The notes beneath the pieces are model-generated. The model had not been told where the DNA came from. It did not search any database and saw nothing but the letters and a program-made list of their open reading frames with translations. Position numbers and translations under genes: made by a program. This document shows, in pieces, positions 1-5,666 of a stretch of DNA of 6,810 nt. Origin of the DNA: an uncultured bacterium (lineage in GTDB: Bacteria; Bacillota; Clostridia; Lachnospirales; Lachnospiraceae); the NCBI GenBank assembly GCA_905214365.1, contig CAJMMH010000150.1, forward strand, positions 1 through 6,810, given 5' to 3'. Every line of letters starts with the position of its first letter. The first letter of the stretch is position 1.

Positions 1-53
1 ACTCCTGTTTTCGCCGTGAGAGGGCGACGTCTTAACCCCTTGACCAACAAGCC
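1..53 (-). tRNA. tRNA-Glu (anticodon CTC), 3' part cut off by the window edge
   Basis: Read on the minus strand, this begins with the acceptor strand GGCTTGT (47-53) and continues with the D-arm segment TGGTCAAGGGGTTAAGAC, typical of bacterial tRNA-Glu. A perfect 5-bp anticodon stem (TCGCC at 23-27 with GGCGA at 11-15) encloses the 7-nt loop CTCTCAC (16-22). The anticodon CTC lies at 18-20 and reads the Glu codon GAG. The variable region and the start of the T stem follow up to base 1. The T loop and the 3' acceptor strand lie outside the window, so the acceptor stem cannot be checked for pairing. It is preceded by its own promoters and is probably the first gene of a tRNA transcript running left. 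The identity call rests on the loop and the D-arm resemblance to other tRNA-Glu genes. Confidence 0.9.
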
Positions 54-64
54 ATGCATGTTAT

Positions 65-93
65 ATCTTAGCACATTTGTTATCTTTTGTCAA
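65..93 (-). promoter_or_regulatory. Proximal promoter (P1) of tRNA-Glu
   Basis: On the minus strand there is a perfect -35 box TTGACA (88-93), a 17-bp spacer and the -10 box TAAGAT (65-70, four of six consensus positions). Transcription would start near 58, a few bases before the tRNA 5' end at 53, which fits a stable-RNA promoter. A-rich DNA immediately upstream of the -35 box (94-118) could act as an UP element. Confidence 0.75.
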
Positions 94-186
94 GTACTTT
101 TTTTGAATTATTTTTCAATTCATTTTTGTACCTAACAATTTTCAGTCTTTGTTGAAAGTTTTTTGCTTTCTCTCGACTGCTTGATC

Positions 187-215
187 AGTATAATACATTT
201 CCCGCAAACTGTCAA
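187..215 (-). promoter_or_regulatory. Distal promoter (P2) upstream of tRNA-Glu
   Basis: On the minus strand there is a perfect -35 box TTGACA (210-215), a 17-bp spacer and the -10 box TATACT (187-192, five of six consensus positions). It points at the tRNA and has A-rich DNA upstream (216-240). Transcription would start near 180. No coding sequence or intrinsic terminator is seen between it and the proximal promoter, so it probably gives a longer tRNA precursor. It could instead make a small untranslated RNA. Confidence 0.7.
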
Positions 216-244
216 GTGTTTTTTGACTTTTTCTTCAACTTTTT

Positions 245-290
245 TCTCTGCCCGCCATCACGGAGCATTTTCCGGTGCAGCAGGCAGAGA
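245..290 (-). repeat. Inverted repeat just after the pgeF stop
   Basis: The arms at 245-255 and 280-290 form an 11-bp stem. Its only imperfection (253 against 282) is C-A as plus-strand RNA but a G-U wobble as minus-strand RNA, so the hairpin fits the pgeF transcript better. An inner stem can form between 259-264 and 271-277. In the minus direction it is followed by a run of A, not T, so it is not a standard intrinsic terminator. It may protect or process the 3' end of the mRNA. Confidence 0.5.
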
Positions 291-300
291 ATGATCCATA

Positions 301-1161
301 TTATTTCTGGTTTCCGCGAATCATCAGGACTGCTGCCAGGTTGCCGCGCTCTGTTCCCATAATCCGATGGGAATACAGCAGATCCGGATTGCATCTGGTA
401 CAGGCATTTGTCAGCAGAATATGTTCCGGACGGACGCCGGCCTCCATCAGGACAATCCGGTTTGTCTTCCAGAGGTCCAGGAAGGAACGGTCGCCCTCTC
501 CCGGATGGCAGATTGTCTTCATTTGTTCTTTTGTAAATTCTTTTGCAAACGCTTCGACTACCTCCGGACCGACCTCAAAACAGTTTCCGCAGATGCTTGG
601 TCCGATTGCCGCAATCACTTCATCCGGATTTGTCCCATATTCCCGCTTCATTGCCTTCAGCGTCTCTCTTCCCATCCGGCTGACCGTACCTCTCCATCCG
701 GAATGCGATAATCCGATTGCCCGGTGAACCGGATCGACAAAGTACAGCGGCACGCAGTCTGCATAAAAGGTGACTAACGGGATCTCCGGTACATTGGTAA
801 TAAAGCCATCCACATCCCGGTAATCACGGTCCCTGACTGTTCCTTTTCCTGCATCCGCTTCAGTAATTTTTCGCACATTTGTCGTATGCGTCTGCCACGA
901 CAGAACGGCACGCGTCCAGTCAAATCCGACCGCGCTGCCCAGACGACGGTAATTCTCAGCAACTGTCTCATATGGTTCCGACTTCAGAAATCCAAGATTC
1001 ATGGATGCGTAGCACCCGGTACTGACGCCTCCAATCCTGGTAGAGAAGCCATGGACAAGCCACGGAATCTTCCGATATGTCTGATACTGAAAAAAGGCCA
1101 CGCCATCTTTCTCGCACAGCTCCATTTCTGTTGAATCATTTGCTTTTTTGTACCATATCAT
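301..1161 (-). CDS. pgeF: PgeF/YlmD-family laccase-domain protein (purine nucleoside phosphorylase / polyphenol oxidase type)
   Basis: This 286-aa protein belongs to the YfiH/YlmD/PgeF (DUF152, Cu-oxidase_4) family. Members have been reported as metal-dependent purine nucleoside phosphorylases with adenosine deaminase or polyphenol oxidase side activities. The E. coli member has also been linked to peptidoglycan editing. The family signature is present: HGFSTRIGGVS (37-47), the QTHT motif with H92, YADC with C136, and the HSGWRGT block with H153. These give the His-Cys-His metal site. Length is normal for the family. I chose the ATG at 1161 because GGAGGA (1169-1174) lies 7 nt upstream. An in-frame ATG 21 bases earlier, at 1182, overlaps yraN and has no better site. 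The start follows the yraN stop by one base, so the two are probably translationally coupled. The physiological substrate in this organism is not shown. Confidence 0.92.
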   Translation of the reverse strand: MIWYKKANDSTEMELCEKDGVAFFQYQTYRKIPWLVHGFSTRIGGVSTGCYASMNLGFLKSEPYETVAENYRRLGSAVGFDWTRAVLSWQTHTTNVRKITEADAGKGTVRDRDYRDVDGFITNVPEIPLVTFYADCVPLYFVDPVHRAIGLSHSGWRGTVSRMGRETLKAMKREYGTNPDEVIAAIGPSICGNCFEVGPEVVEAFAKEFTKEQMKTICHPGEGDRSFLDLWKTNRIVLMEAGVRPEHILLTNACTRCNPDLLYSHRIMGTERGNLAAVLMIRGNQK

Positions 1162-1162
1162 A

Positions 1163-1510
1163 TTACATTCCTCCAAACGCATTCCGGATCAGCTTCTGCC
1201 CGTCCGGGTCGATCGCCACCACATCAAAGCGGCATTTTCGCCGGGAATACTTCTTTTCGCTCAGATACATCGCTGCCGTACGCGCAATCCGCAGCTGCTT
1301 GGTCCGCGTTACCGCCTCCTGCGGAAATCCGCCTGCCGCCGATGCCCGGTACTTAACCTCCACAAAGCACAGATACTCTCCATCCTCCGCGATAATGTCA
1401 ATTTCTCCGCCTCTTCTTTGATAGTTCCGTTCCACAATCCGATATCCTTTGCCGATGAGAAAACAGGCCGCCTGCTCCTCGTAAAAGCGCCCCTTCTGCG
1501 TCCGGTTCAC
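1163..1510 (-). CDS. yraN: YraN family (UPF0102) endonuclease-like protein
   Basis: This 115-aa protein has the usual UPF0102 length and its signature. The N-terminal helix region GRFYEEQAACFL is followed by the core GGEIDIIA (E36, D38) and FVEVKYR (E51, K53). That arrangement matches a PD-(D/E)XK-like nuclease fold. The family's function is poorly defined, and a role in DNA processing or recombination is only inferred from the fold. The start is GTG (1508-1510). In-frame reading meets a TGA seven codons upstream with no other start between, and the next Met is residue 81, so GTG is the only sensible choice. Its ribosome site is weak and closely spaced (AAGG about 3 nt before), with AAAGGGG further upstream. 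It lies between rnhB (56-nt gap) and pgeF (1-nt gap). Confidence 0.9.
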   Translation of the reverse strand: MNRTQKGRFYEEQAACFLIGKGYRIVERNYQRRGGEIDIIAEDGEYLCFVEVKYRASAAGGFPQEAVTRTKQLRIARTAAMYLSEKKYSRRKCRFDVVAIDPDGQKLIRNAFGGM

Positions 1511-1566
1511 CCGCCTTCTTCGCCCCTTTCAAACACGCTCTGGAACTTCTAATTCCAGTTTTGCAG

Positions 1567-2325
1567 TTACAGCTCGACAAAATGACCAATAAAGCTTCTC
1601 CGATGAATCGGACACGGCCCAAGCTCCTTCAGCGTGCGGATATGCTGCTCGCTTCCGTATCCTTTATTGGAAGCAAACCCGTACTCCGGATACTGTGCGT
1701 CATACTCTTTCATCAGACGATCCCTGGTTACCTTTGCGACAATGCTTGCCGCTGCAATGGAGTAACACCTGGCATCTCCCTTGATTACCGGAACCTGACG
1801 CTGCGGCATCTGCGGGATCGTAACAGCGTCATTAATCAGAACCTTTGGCTGCGGCGACAGTTGGCTGACCGCATCCCGCATTGCGCAGTAGGTTGCCTGC
1901 AGAATATTGATCCGGTCAATCTCCTTCTCCGAAGCAATCCCGACACCAACTGACACCGCTTCCTTCATAATCCGCTCATACAGCTCTTCCCTCTTTGCTT
2001 CCGAAAGCTGCTTAGAATCATTAATATATAAAATATCGCAGCCTGCGGGCATGATTGCGGCAGCGGCCACCACCGGGCCCGCAAGAGGCCCCCGGCCTGC
2101 CTCATCGATTCCACAGAATACCACGTTCCCCGCCAGCTCTCTTTCATAACCGCGCATCTGGCTAATACGTTCCCGCTCTGCCGCTTCTTTCTCAACGCGT
2201 CTGCGGCAGCGGGCAAGCAGCTGCTGAACGCTCTTTCTGCCATCTTCTTCGTAGCGCGTGCAGGCATCAAGCAGCGCTTCTCCATCCAGATGATCCAGTT
2301 CCGCCTTTATTTCTTCCAGTTTCAT
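1567..2325 (-). CDS. rnhB: Ribonuclease HII
   Basis: RNase HII cuts the RNA strand of RNA-DNA hybrids and removes single ribonucleotides misincorporated in DNA, acting in the cytoplasm. The 252-aa product has a 65-70 residue N-terminal extension, as in the Bacillus enzyme, then the catalytic domain. The domain opens with GIDEAGRGPLAGP (D74, E75, and the G77-R78-G79 ribose-sensing loop). It continues with INDSKQLS (102-109), LINDAV (D166), KVTRDRLM (D202) and KGYGSEQH (Y223). All four acidic catalytic residues are therefore present. I chose the ATG at 2325 because GGAGG (2332-2336) lies 6 nt upstream. An upstream TTG at 2367 overlaps the rbgA stop (TTGA) and would add 14 residues, but has no clear ribosome site. 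The gap to rbgA is 38 nt. Confidence 0.96.
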   Translation of the reverse strand: MKLEEIKAELDHLDGEALLDACTRYEEDGRKSVQQLLARCRRRVEKEAAERERISQMRGYERELAGNVVFCGIDEAGRGPLAGPVVAAAAIMPAGCDILYINDSKQLSEAKREELYERIMKEAVSVGVGIASEKEIDRINILQATYCAMRDAVSQLSPQPKVLINDAVTIPQMPQRQVPVIKGDARCYSIAAASIVAKVTRDRLMKEYDAQYPEYGFASNKGYGSEQHIRTLKELGPCPIHRRSFIGHFVEL

Positions 2326-2363
2326 CCTGCCCCTCCGGCAATCCGTTTTCTGCAAAGCCTTTT

Positions 2364-3203
2364 TCAAGCACGCTCTAACGTTATTTTTCCAAGTCTTCCG
2401 CTTCGGAAATCATCCAGAATCGCGCGGGCAGTCTTCTCATAATCCGGTTCTCCGCCCTTTTTCAGGCACCCGCGGCGGTTTGCCACCCAATCCATGCGTT
2501 CCATCGGATCAACGTCCATCTCCAGACCATAACGATCCTTCAGGCACTGCGGATAGCGCTCTGCGAGCAGCTTCAGCAGTTCAAATGCCAACTCCTCAAT
2601 CGGAAGAATATCGTCGCTGATTGAACCAATCATCGCCAGATGAAGTCCAACCGTCTGATCCTCAAATTTTGGCCACAATATTCCCGGCGTATCTAACAGC
2701 TCCAGCTGCTTATCAATCCGGATCCACTGATTTCCTCTTGTGACACCCGGCTTATTTCCGGTTTTTGCGCTGACGCGCCCGGCAAAGCTATTAATAAAGG
2801 TTGACTTTCCGACATTCGGAATTCCGACAACCATCGCCCGAATCGGACGGTTCTGAATTCCTCTGCGCTTATCGCGCTCCAGCTTTGCCTGGCAGGCCGT
2901 CATTACCGCATCCATTACCTGCTTCCGGAAGGTTCGCTGTCTCGCGTCAGCCGCGATGGCAAGAATTCCCTGCCGCTTAAACGCTGTCATCCAGGCCGCC
3001 GTTTCTGCCTCGTCCGCAAGATCCGCCTTATTTAACAGCATCACTCTCGCCTTCTGTCCGGCCAGGCTGTCAATATCCGGATTCCTTCCGGACTGCGGCA
3101 CACGCGCGTCCGTCAGCTCGATCACCAGATCGACCAGTTTCATATCTTCTTTCATCGCCCGCTTGGCCTTTGTCATATGGCCCGGGTACCATTGTATCTG
3201 CAT
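2364..3203 (-). CDS. rbgA: Ribosome biogenesis GTPase RbgA (YlqF)
   Basis: This is a circularly permuted GTPase that drives late assembly of the 50S subunit. The 279-aa product starts MQIQWYPGHM, closely like Bacillus RbgA, and includes H9, the histidine implicated in GTP hydrolysis. The G motifs come in permuted order: NKAD (G4, 58-61), GIPNVGKST (G1, 127-135), the G2 threonine in KPGVTRG (T155) and DTPG (G3, 171-174). A C-terminal helical RNA-binding region follows. The ATG at 3203 was chosen because GAGGAG (3211-3216) lies 7 nt upstream. A GTG at 3209 is too close to that site. The gene begins 16 nt after the signal peptidase-like gene and is followed by rnhB, a conserved order in Firmicutes. 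Linkage to rplS fits its job in ribosome assembly. Confidence 0.96.
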   Translation of the reverse strand: MQIQWYPGHMTKAKRAMKEDMKLVDLVIELTDARVPQSGRNPDIDSLAGQKARVMLLNKADLADEAETAAWMTAFKRQGILAIAADARQRTFRKQVMDAVMTACQAKLERDKRRGIQNRPIRAMVVGIPNVGKSTFINSFAGRVSAKTGNKPGVTRGNQWIRIDKQLELLDTPGILWPKFEDQTVGLHLAMIGSISDDILPIEELAFELLKLLAERYPQCLKDRYGLEMDVDPMERMDWVANRRGCLKKGGEPDYEKTARAILDDFRSGRLGKITLERA

Positions 3204-3219
3204 CCACACTCTCCTCTTT

Positions 3220-3786
3220 TTAATCTGCGTTCCAGATCAGCCGGAACTCAAGCTGCGACGGCGCAGCCGCAAGCCACGCGCGGCCATACAGCTGCTCTCT
3301 TTTGATAGTTCCGGTATCAGCAAAGCGGCTGTCCTGGCTACGCGCCGGATTATCTCCAAGTACAAAGTACTCGTCTTCTCCTAAACGGATCGGCTCTTCT
3401 GCCAGTCCCGGAATATCAATCACACCGAAATACTGATCCGCACGCGCCAACGGCTGTCCGTCGATCCATATCGCTCCGTCTGAAATCTGGATTTCCTCCC
3501 CCGGAAGGCCGACAATCCGCCGCAGCTGCAGCTTCCCGCCGACTTCGCAGGCTGCAACCTCAAACCGTTCCGGATCCTTCACCGCGTACCACAGCCTGCT
3601 GACGAGCGCCCCGCCGCCGGGAACAATTGTATCATTCATTGCATATCCGTCCTGCGGTACATACTCGCCAAGATAGCTGACCGCAAACAGCCCGACTGAC
3701 ACCAGCAGAAACAGCCTGGCTAAAAACAGAACCAGCCGGAGTCCTCTTTTTTTCTTTGGTTTTTCAACCTGCTTTCCCCTTTGCAT
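3220..3786 (-). CDS. Signal peptidase I-like protein with substituted catalytic Ser and Lys (probable pseudoenzyme)
   Basis: This 188-aa protein resembles type I signal peptidases (S26) and occupies the usual lepB position between rplS and rbgA. It has a basic N-terminus (KPKKKRG, 9-15), one membrane segment (about 17-39) and an extracytoplasmic domain. Box D (RRIVGLPGE, 89-97) and box E (GDNPARSQDSR, 144-154) are easily seen. Box B, normally like G-x-S-M-x-P-T, reads GYAMNDT (47-53): the nucleophile Ser is Ala49 and the Pro is Asp52. The general-base Lys before the box D Arg is Arg89. Known family chemistry needs both, so it should be inactive as a peptidase. Inactive homologues exist elsewhere, for example S. 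aureus SpsA and the streptococcal pilus factor SipA. The ATG at 3786 has AAAGG 7-8 nt upstream. A GTG at 3825 would place the start inside the terminator hairpin. Fold assignment is firm; the role is unknown. Confidence 0.88.
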   Translation of the reverse strand: MQRGKQVEKPKKKRGLRLVLFLARLFLLVSVGLFAVSYLGEYVPQDGYAMNDTIVPGGGALVSRLWYAVKDPERFEVAACEVGGKLQLRRIVGLPGEEIQISDGAIWIDGQPLARADQYFGVIDIPGLAEEPIRLGEDEYFVLGDNPARSQDSRFADTGTIKREQLYGRAWLAAAPSQLEFRLIWNAD

Positions 3787-3804
3787 CCTGCCGCCTTTCC
3801 GTGC

Positions 3805-3842
3805 AAAAAGAGGGGCAATACTCACTGCGTATTTGCCCCTCT
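3805..3842 (-). terminator. Intrinsic terminator after rplS
   Basis: On the minus strand, the arms at 3830-3842 and 3809-3820 pair over 12 bp with a single bulged A, enclosing a 9-nt loop. A run of five T follows (3809-3805). It starts 15 nt after the rplS stop codon and ends before the signal peptidase-like gene. It should end most rplS transcripts. Genes downstream probably depend on partial read-through, since no other promoter is visible in the gap. Confidence 0.9.
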
Positions 3843-3857
3843 GATCTGTGTGGAATC

Positions 3858-4205
3858 TTATTTAATGATTTCCTTAACCTTCGCGCTCTTGCCGGATCTC
3901 TGTCTCAGGTAGTTCAGCTTTGCTCTTCTTACCTTACCCTGACGAACAACCTCAATCCGCTCTACAGACGGAGAATGCAGCGGCCAGGTCTTCTCAACAG
4001 CAACACCGTTGGAGTTCTTTCTAACAGTGAAAGTCTCGCGAACGCCGCCGTTCTGTCTCTTCAGAACAGTACCTTCGAATACCTGGATTCTCTCCTTGTC
4101 TCCCTCTTTGATCTTTGCGTAAACCTTAACGGTATCGCCTACGTTGAACTGATCAACATGCTCTTTCATCTGAGCCTTCTCGATTGCTTCAATAATTGTG
4201 CTCAT
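3858..4205 (-). CDS. rplS: 50S ribosomal protein L19 (bL19)
   Basis: bL19 sits at the 30S-50S interface of the ribosome. The 115-aa product has the normal length and typical family sequence: the SH3-like barrel entry VGDTVKVYAKIKEG (22-35), RIQVFEGTVL, then VRKNSNGVAVEKTWPLHSPS and the highly conserved end VRRAKLNYLRQRSGKSAKVKE. The ATG at 4205 is supported by AGGAGG (4212-4217) 6 nt upstream. It has its own promoter and terminator, so it is probably expressed at a higher level than the genes behind it. Nothing is odd in the protein. Confidence 0.98.
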   Translation of the reverse strand: MSTIIEAIEKAQMKEHVDQFNVGDTVKVYAKIKEGDKERIQVFEGTVLKRQNGGVRETFTVRKNSNGVAVEKTWPLHSPSVERIEVVRQGKVRRAKLNYLRQRSGKSAKVKEIIK

Positions 4206-4279
4206 TGTTTTCCTCCTGAATTAACCTGGACGTTCATACCGCCAACCGGCAGCAGCGGACCATCTCTTTTTTCACAACG
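4206..4279 (-). promoter_or_regulatory. rplS 5' untranslated region, possible r-protein leader
   Basis: From the predicted start near 4279, the leader is about 74 nt. A hairpin CTGCC-GGTT-GGCGG (4239-4252, with one G-U pair) lies in its middle, within a GC-rich block, before the strong ribosome site. Firmicutes are known to carry autoregulatory L19 leaders. I cannot match this to that family's structure by eye, so a regulatory role is only a possibility. Confidence 0.3.
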
Positions 4280-4285
4280 CATCCT

Positions 4286-4314
4286 AGTTTATCATATTCT
4301 TTTCAAAAAAGCAA
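4286..4314 (-). promoter_or_regulatory. rplS promoter (extended -10 type)
   Basis: On the minus strand there is a -35 box TTGCTT (4309-4314), a 17-bp spacer and the -10 box TAAACT (4286-4291). The -10 box is preceded by TGA, giving the extended -10 form TGn-TAAACT. The spacing is ideal and the position suits rplS. Confidence 0.7.
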
Positions 4315-4354
4315 GTGGTTTTGTAATTATATTTTCGCTGTTTCTGCAAATACT

Positions 4355-4398
4355 GTTACTGTTCCCGCTCCGCTCCTGTCTGAGTAAAGCAGGAACAG
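4355..4398. repeat. Degenerate copy of a palindromic repeat
   Basis: The first 21 bases (4355-4375) match 5723-5743 at 19 positions, starting GTTACTGTTC and continuing with CGCT-CGCTC. The right side has diverged but keeps GGAACAG (4392-4398), which pairs with CTGTTCC (4359-4365). A shorter competing hairpin can form between TCCTG (4374-4378) and CAGGA (4390-4394). It lies between the rplS and DUF1540 promoter regions. Confidence 0.6.
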
Positions 4399-4521
4399 CT
4401 CCGTGTCCGGAAACACTGTCATTTCCCGCAGTCAGACAGTTCTGACTGCAGCGCAGACATCCCCTGTCTGTCCAGGCAGCGCAGACGGCGACGGAAATTT
4501 TCAGAATCGGAGGAACAAAAT
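4399..4521 (+). promoter_or_regulatory. Structured leader region before the DUF1540 gene
   Basis: A perfect 9-bp hairpin with a 4-nt loop occupies 4428-4449. An 11-bp direct repeat GCAGCGCAGAC occurs at 4448-4458 and 4476-4486. TGTCTG (4465-4470) can pair with the CAGAC of either copy, giving mutually exclusive stems. The ribosome site GGAGG (4509-4513) follows. I see no convincing sigma-A promoter on the plus strand, so another sigma factor or a distant start may be used. Confidence 0.45.
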
Positions 4522-4839
4522 ATGACTACAGAATGTACCTGTACCGTTGACAATTGCCTGCATAACAGCGACCGATGCTGCTGCAAATCAGAAATCCAGG
4601 TGGACGGACCGTCCGCAAGGGACAAGACAGGCACCTGCTGCTCCAGCTTTGATCTGCGCAGACATGGCTGCTGCAAAAACACGCTGGAGCATCCAGATAA
4701 AAAGCTAAAAATCGAATGCAGCGCGGTTTCCTGCGTCTACAACGAAAATCATCTCTGCAGCGCAAAGCAGGTGGATATCATCGGCGGTCTTGCGCATGAT
4801 GCGTCCGCAACGGAATGCGCGACCTTCCAGGCCAGATAA
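4522..4839 (+). CDS. Cysteine-rich protein with two DUF1540 repeats
   Basis: The 105-aa protein has 14 cysteines and no signal peptide or membrane segment. Two tandem repeats share an identical spacing, C-x4-C-x7-C-x19-C-x2-F. The first uses C7, C12, C20, C40 and F43; the second uses C66, C71, C79, C99 and F102. Both also share an Asn before the third Cys and a Gly and Ala before the fourth. This matches DUF1540 as found in Clostridia. The family's function is not established to my knowledge. Metal binding is an inference from the cysteine pattern. The first repeat carries extra cysteine pairs (CCC at 19-21, CC at 39-40 and 50-51) that the second lacks. The ATG is supported by GGAGG 8 nt upstream. 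It is the only plus-strand gene here, divergent from rplS and convergent with the SGNH hydrolase gene. Confidence 0.88.
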   Translation: MTTECTCTVDNCLHNSDRCCCKSEIQVDGPSARDKTGTCCSSFDLRRHGCCKNTLEHPDKKLKIECSAVSCVYNENHLCSAKQVDIIGGLAHDASATECATFQAR

Positions 4840-4855
4840 CCGCACTCCATGCAGC

Positions 4856-4888
4856 CTGCGCCGGATTCCCTTACCAGAACCGGCGCAG
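4856..4888. repeat. Strong hairpin between convergent genes
   Basis: CTGCGCCGG (4856-4864) pairs perfectly with CCGGCGCAG (4880-4888). TTC (4866-4868) pairs with GAA (4877-4879) across one bulged A, giving about 12 bp with an 8-nt loop. It lies 17 nt after the DUF1540 stop and 75 nt beyond the SGNH hydrolase stop. No T-run follows on either strand, so it may be a non-canonical bidirectional terminator or a 3' end stabiliser. Confidence 0.5.
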
Positions 4889-4963
4889 ACAAACGTTCGC
4901 CCCGGCTATTTGCCACCCCTATCTGTCTGCCCTTCCGACCGCTTTCAGCCCAAACCATACTTC

Positions 4964-5605
4964 TTAGTCCTTCGGCCATACAAAGCTTCGCAGCGACTGG
5001 ATCCGGCTTCCGATATACGTACCGAGACGGCTGTACATCCGGTAGCTGCCATGCAGACCGTCAATCGGCTGCATCAGCCTGGTATTGCAGTCGTTGACGC
5101 CAAGCTCCTGCTCGACATCCAGAAGCGGAAGATGATATTTTTTTGCAATCTGCGGAATCACCTGGTTCGCTTCCCGGATGCAGTCGGCGTGGCGCGCTCT
5201 TCTTGTCCGGTCAACATACGGGCAGGTGCAGAGCAGAATCTGCGTATCCGGACTTTTATCTATCAGATACTCAATGATCGAGCAGTAGCGGCCTGTCCCG
5301 GTATCCGCGTAATCCTCATAAGAAGCCGCCGCCGTATCCTCCTTCAGCGTATCTGTCATCGCACCGTTTGTCCCAAGCATAATCACCGCAACGTCAATTC
5401 CGTCCAGATCCAGTGTTTTCATGGTCCATCTCCAGTAATCCAGCGATGTAAAGCCGCACTTGCCGGCATTGATTACCTTTGTTCCCAGATACTTCTCCAG
5501 AAAATACGGATAGCTTTCCGGATGAAGATTTTTTGTTCCTTCCGGCTCTGAACCGTAATCGCCTTCTGTCAGGCTGTCTCCGATACATAAAATCGTTCCT
5601 GTCAT
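4964..5605 (-). CDS. GDSL/SGNH-family hydrolase (esterase/lipase-like)
   Basis: The 213-aa protein shows all four SGNH blocks. Block I is GDSLTEG with the nucleophile S11. Block II is NAGKCGFTS (46-54), with its glycines. Block III is GTN with N80. Block V is DGLHGS with D182 and H185, the D-x-x-H of the catalytic triad. Family members hydrolyse ester bonds in lipids, acylated sugars or thioesters; the substrate here is unknown. No signal peptide is visible, so it is probably cytoplasmic. The ATG at 5605 has GGAGG (5615-5619) 9 nt upstream. The reading frame stays open far upstream, but no ribosome site supports an earlier start and the extra sequence overlaps znuB in another frame. It lies 149 nt after the znuB-like gene with its own candidate promoter. 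Confidence 0.9.
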   Translation of the reverse strand: MTGTILCIGDSLTEGDYGSEPEGTKNLHPESYPYFLEKYLGTKVINAGKCGFTSLDYWRWTMKTLDLDGIDVAVIMLGTNGAMTDTLKEDTAAASYEDYADTGTGRYCSIIEYLIDKSPDTQILLCTCPYVDRTRRARHADCIREANQVIPQIAKKYHLPLLDVEQELGVNDCNTRLMQPIDGLHGSYRMYSRLGTYIGSRIQSLRSFVWPKD

Positions 5606-5666
5606 TATTTTTTTCCTCCAGTTTTCTGTCATGTACCCTTGGAATTTTATTGTACTTGATGGATCC

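Larger units (their letters stand above)
54..300. other. AT-rich intergenic region between tRNA-Glu and pgeF
   Basis: This stretch is strikingly T-rich on the plus strand and holds no credible gene. It contains the two tRNA promoters and their duplicated upstream modules. Several short inverted repeats lie in it, including GAAAG/CTTTC (154-158 and 166-170) and GTCAA/TTGAC (211-215 and 223-227). A larger stem-loop at 245-290 sits directly after the pgeF stop codon. No intrinsic terminator with a T-run on the minus strand was found for the upstream operon. Confidence 0.7.

Noticed and set aside
189..194. TATAAT on the plus strand as a promoter for a rightward transcript
   Set aside because: No acceptable -35 box at 16-18 bp spacing and no plus-strand gene follows. 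The overlapping minus-strand promoter is far better.
275..727. Open frame of 150 codons on the plus strand over pgeF
   Set aside because: It is antisense to a clear family member, has no ribosome site, and its translation has no recognisable domain.
1398..1622. 74-codon minus-strand open frame over the rnhB-yraN junction
   Set aside because: It overlaps both genes out of frame and has no domain or ribosome site. The yraN family signature lies in the other frame.
3787..3825. GTG start at 3825 for the signal peptidase-like gene
   Set aside because: It would begin inside the terminator hairpin loop. The ATG at 3786 has an AAAGG site at proper spacing and gives a normal basic N-terminus.
4428..4486. 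Short repeats before the DUF1540 gene as a CRISPR array
   Set aside because: Only two 11-bp copies 28 bases apart, with no regular repeat-spacer series and no cas gene nearby.
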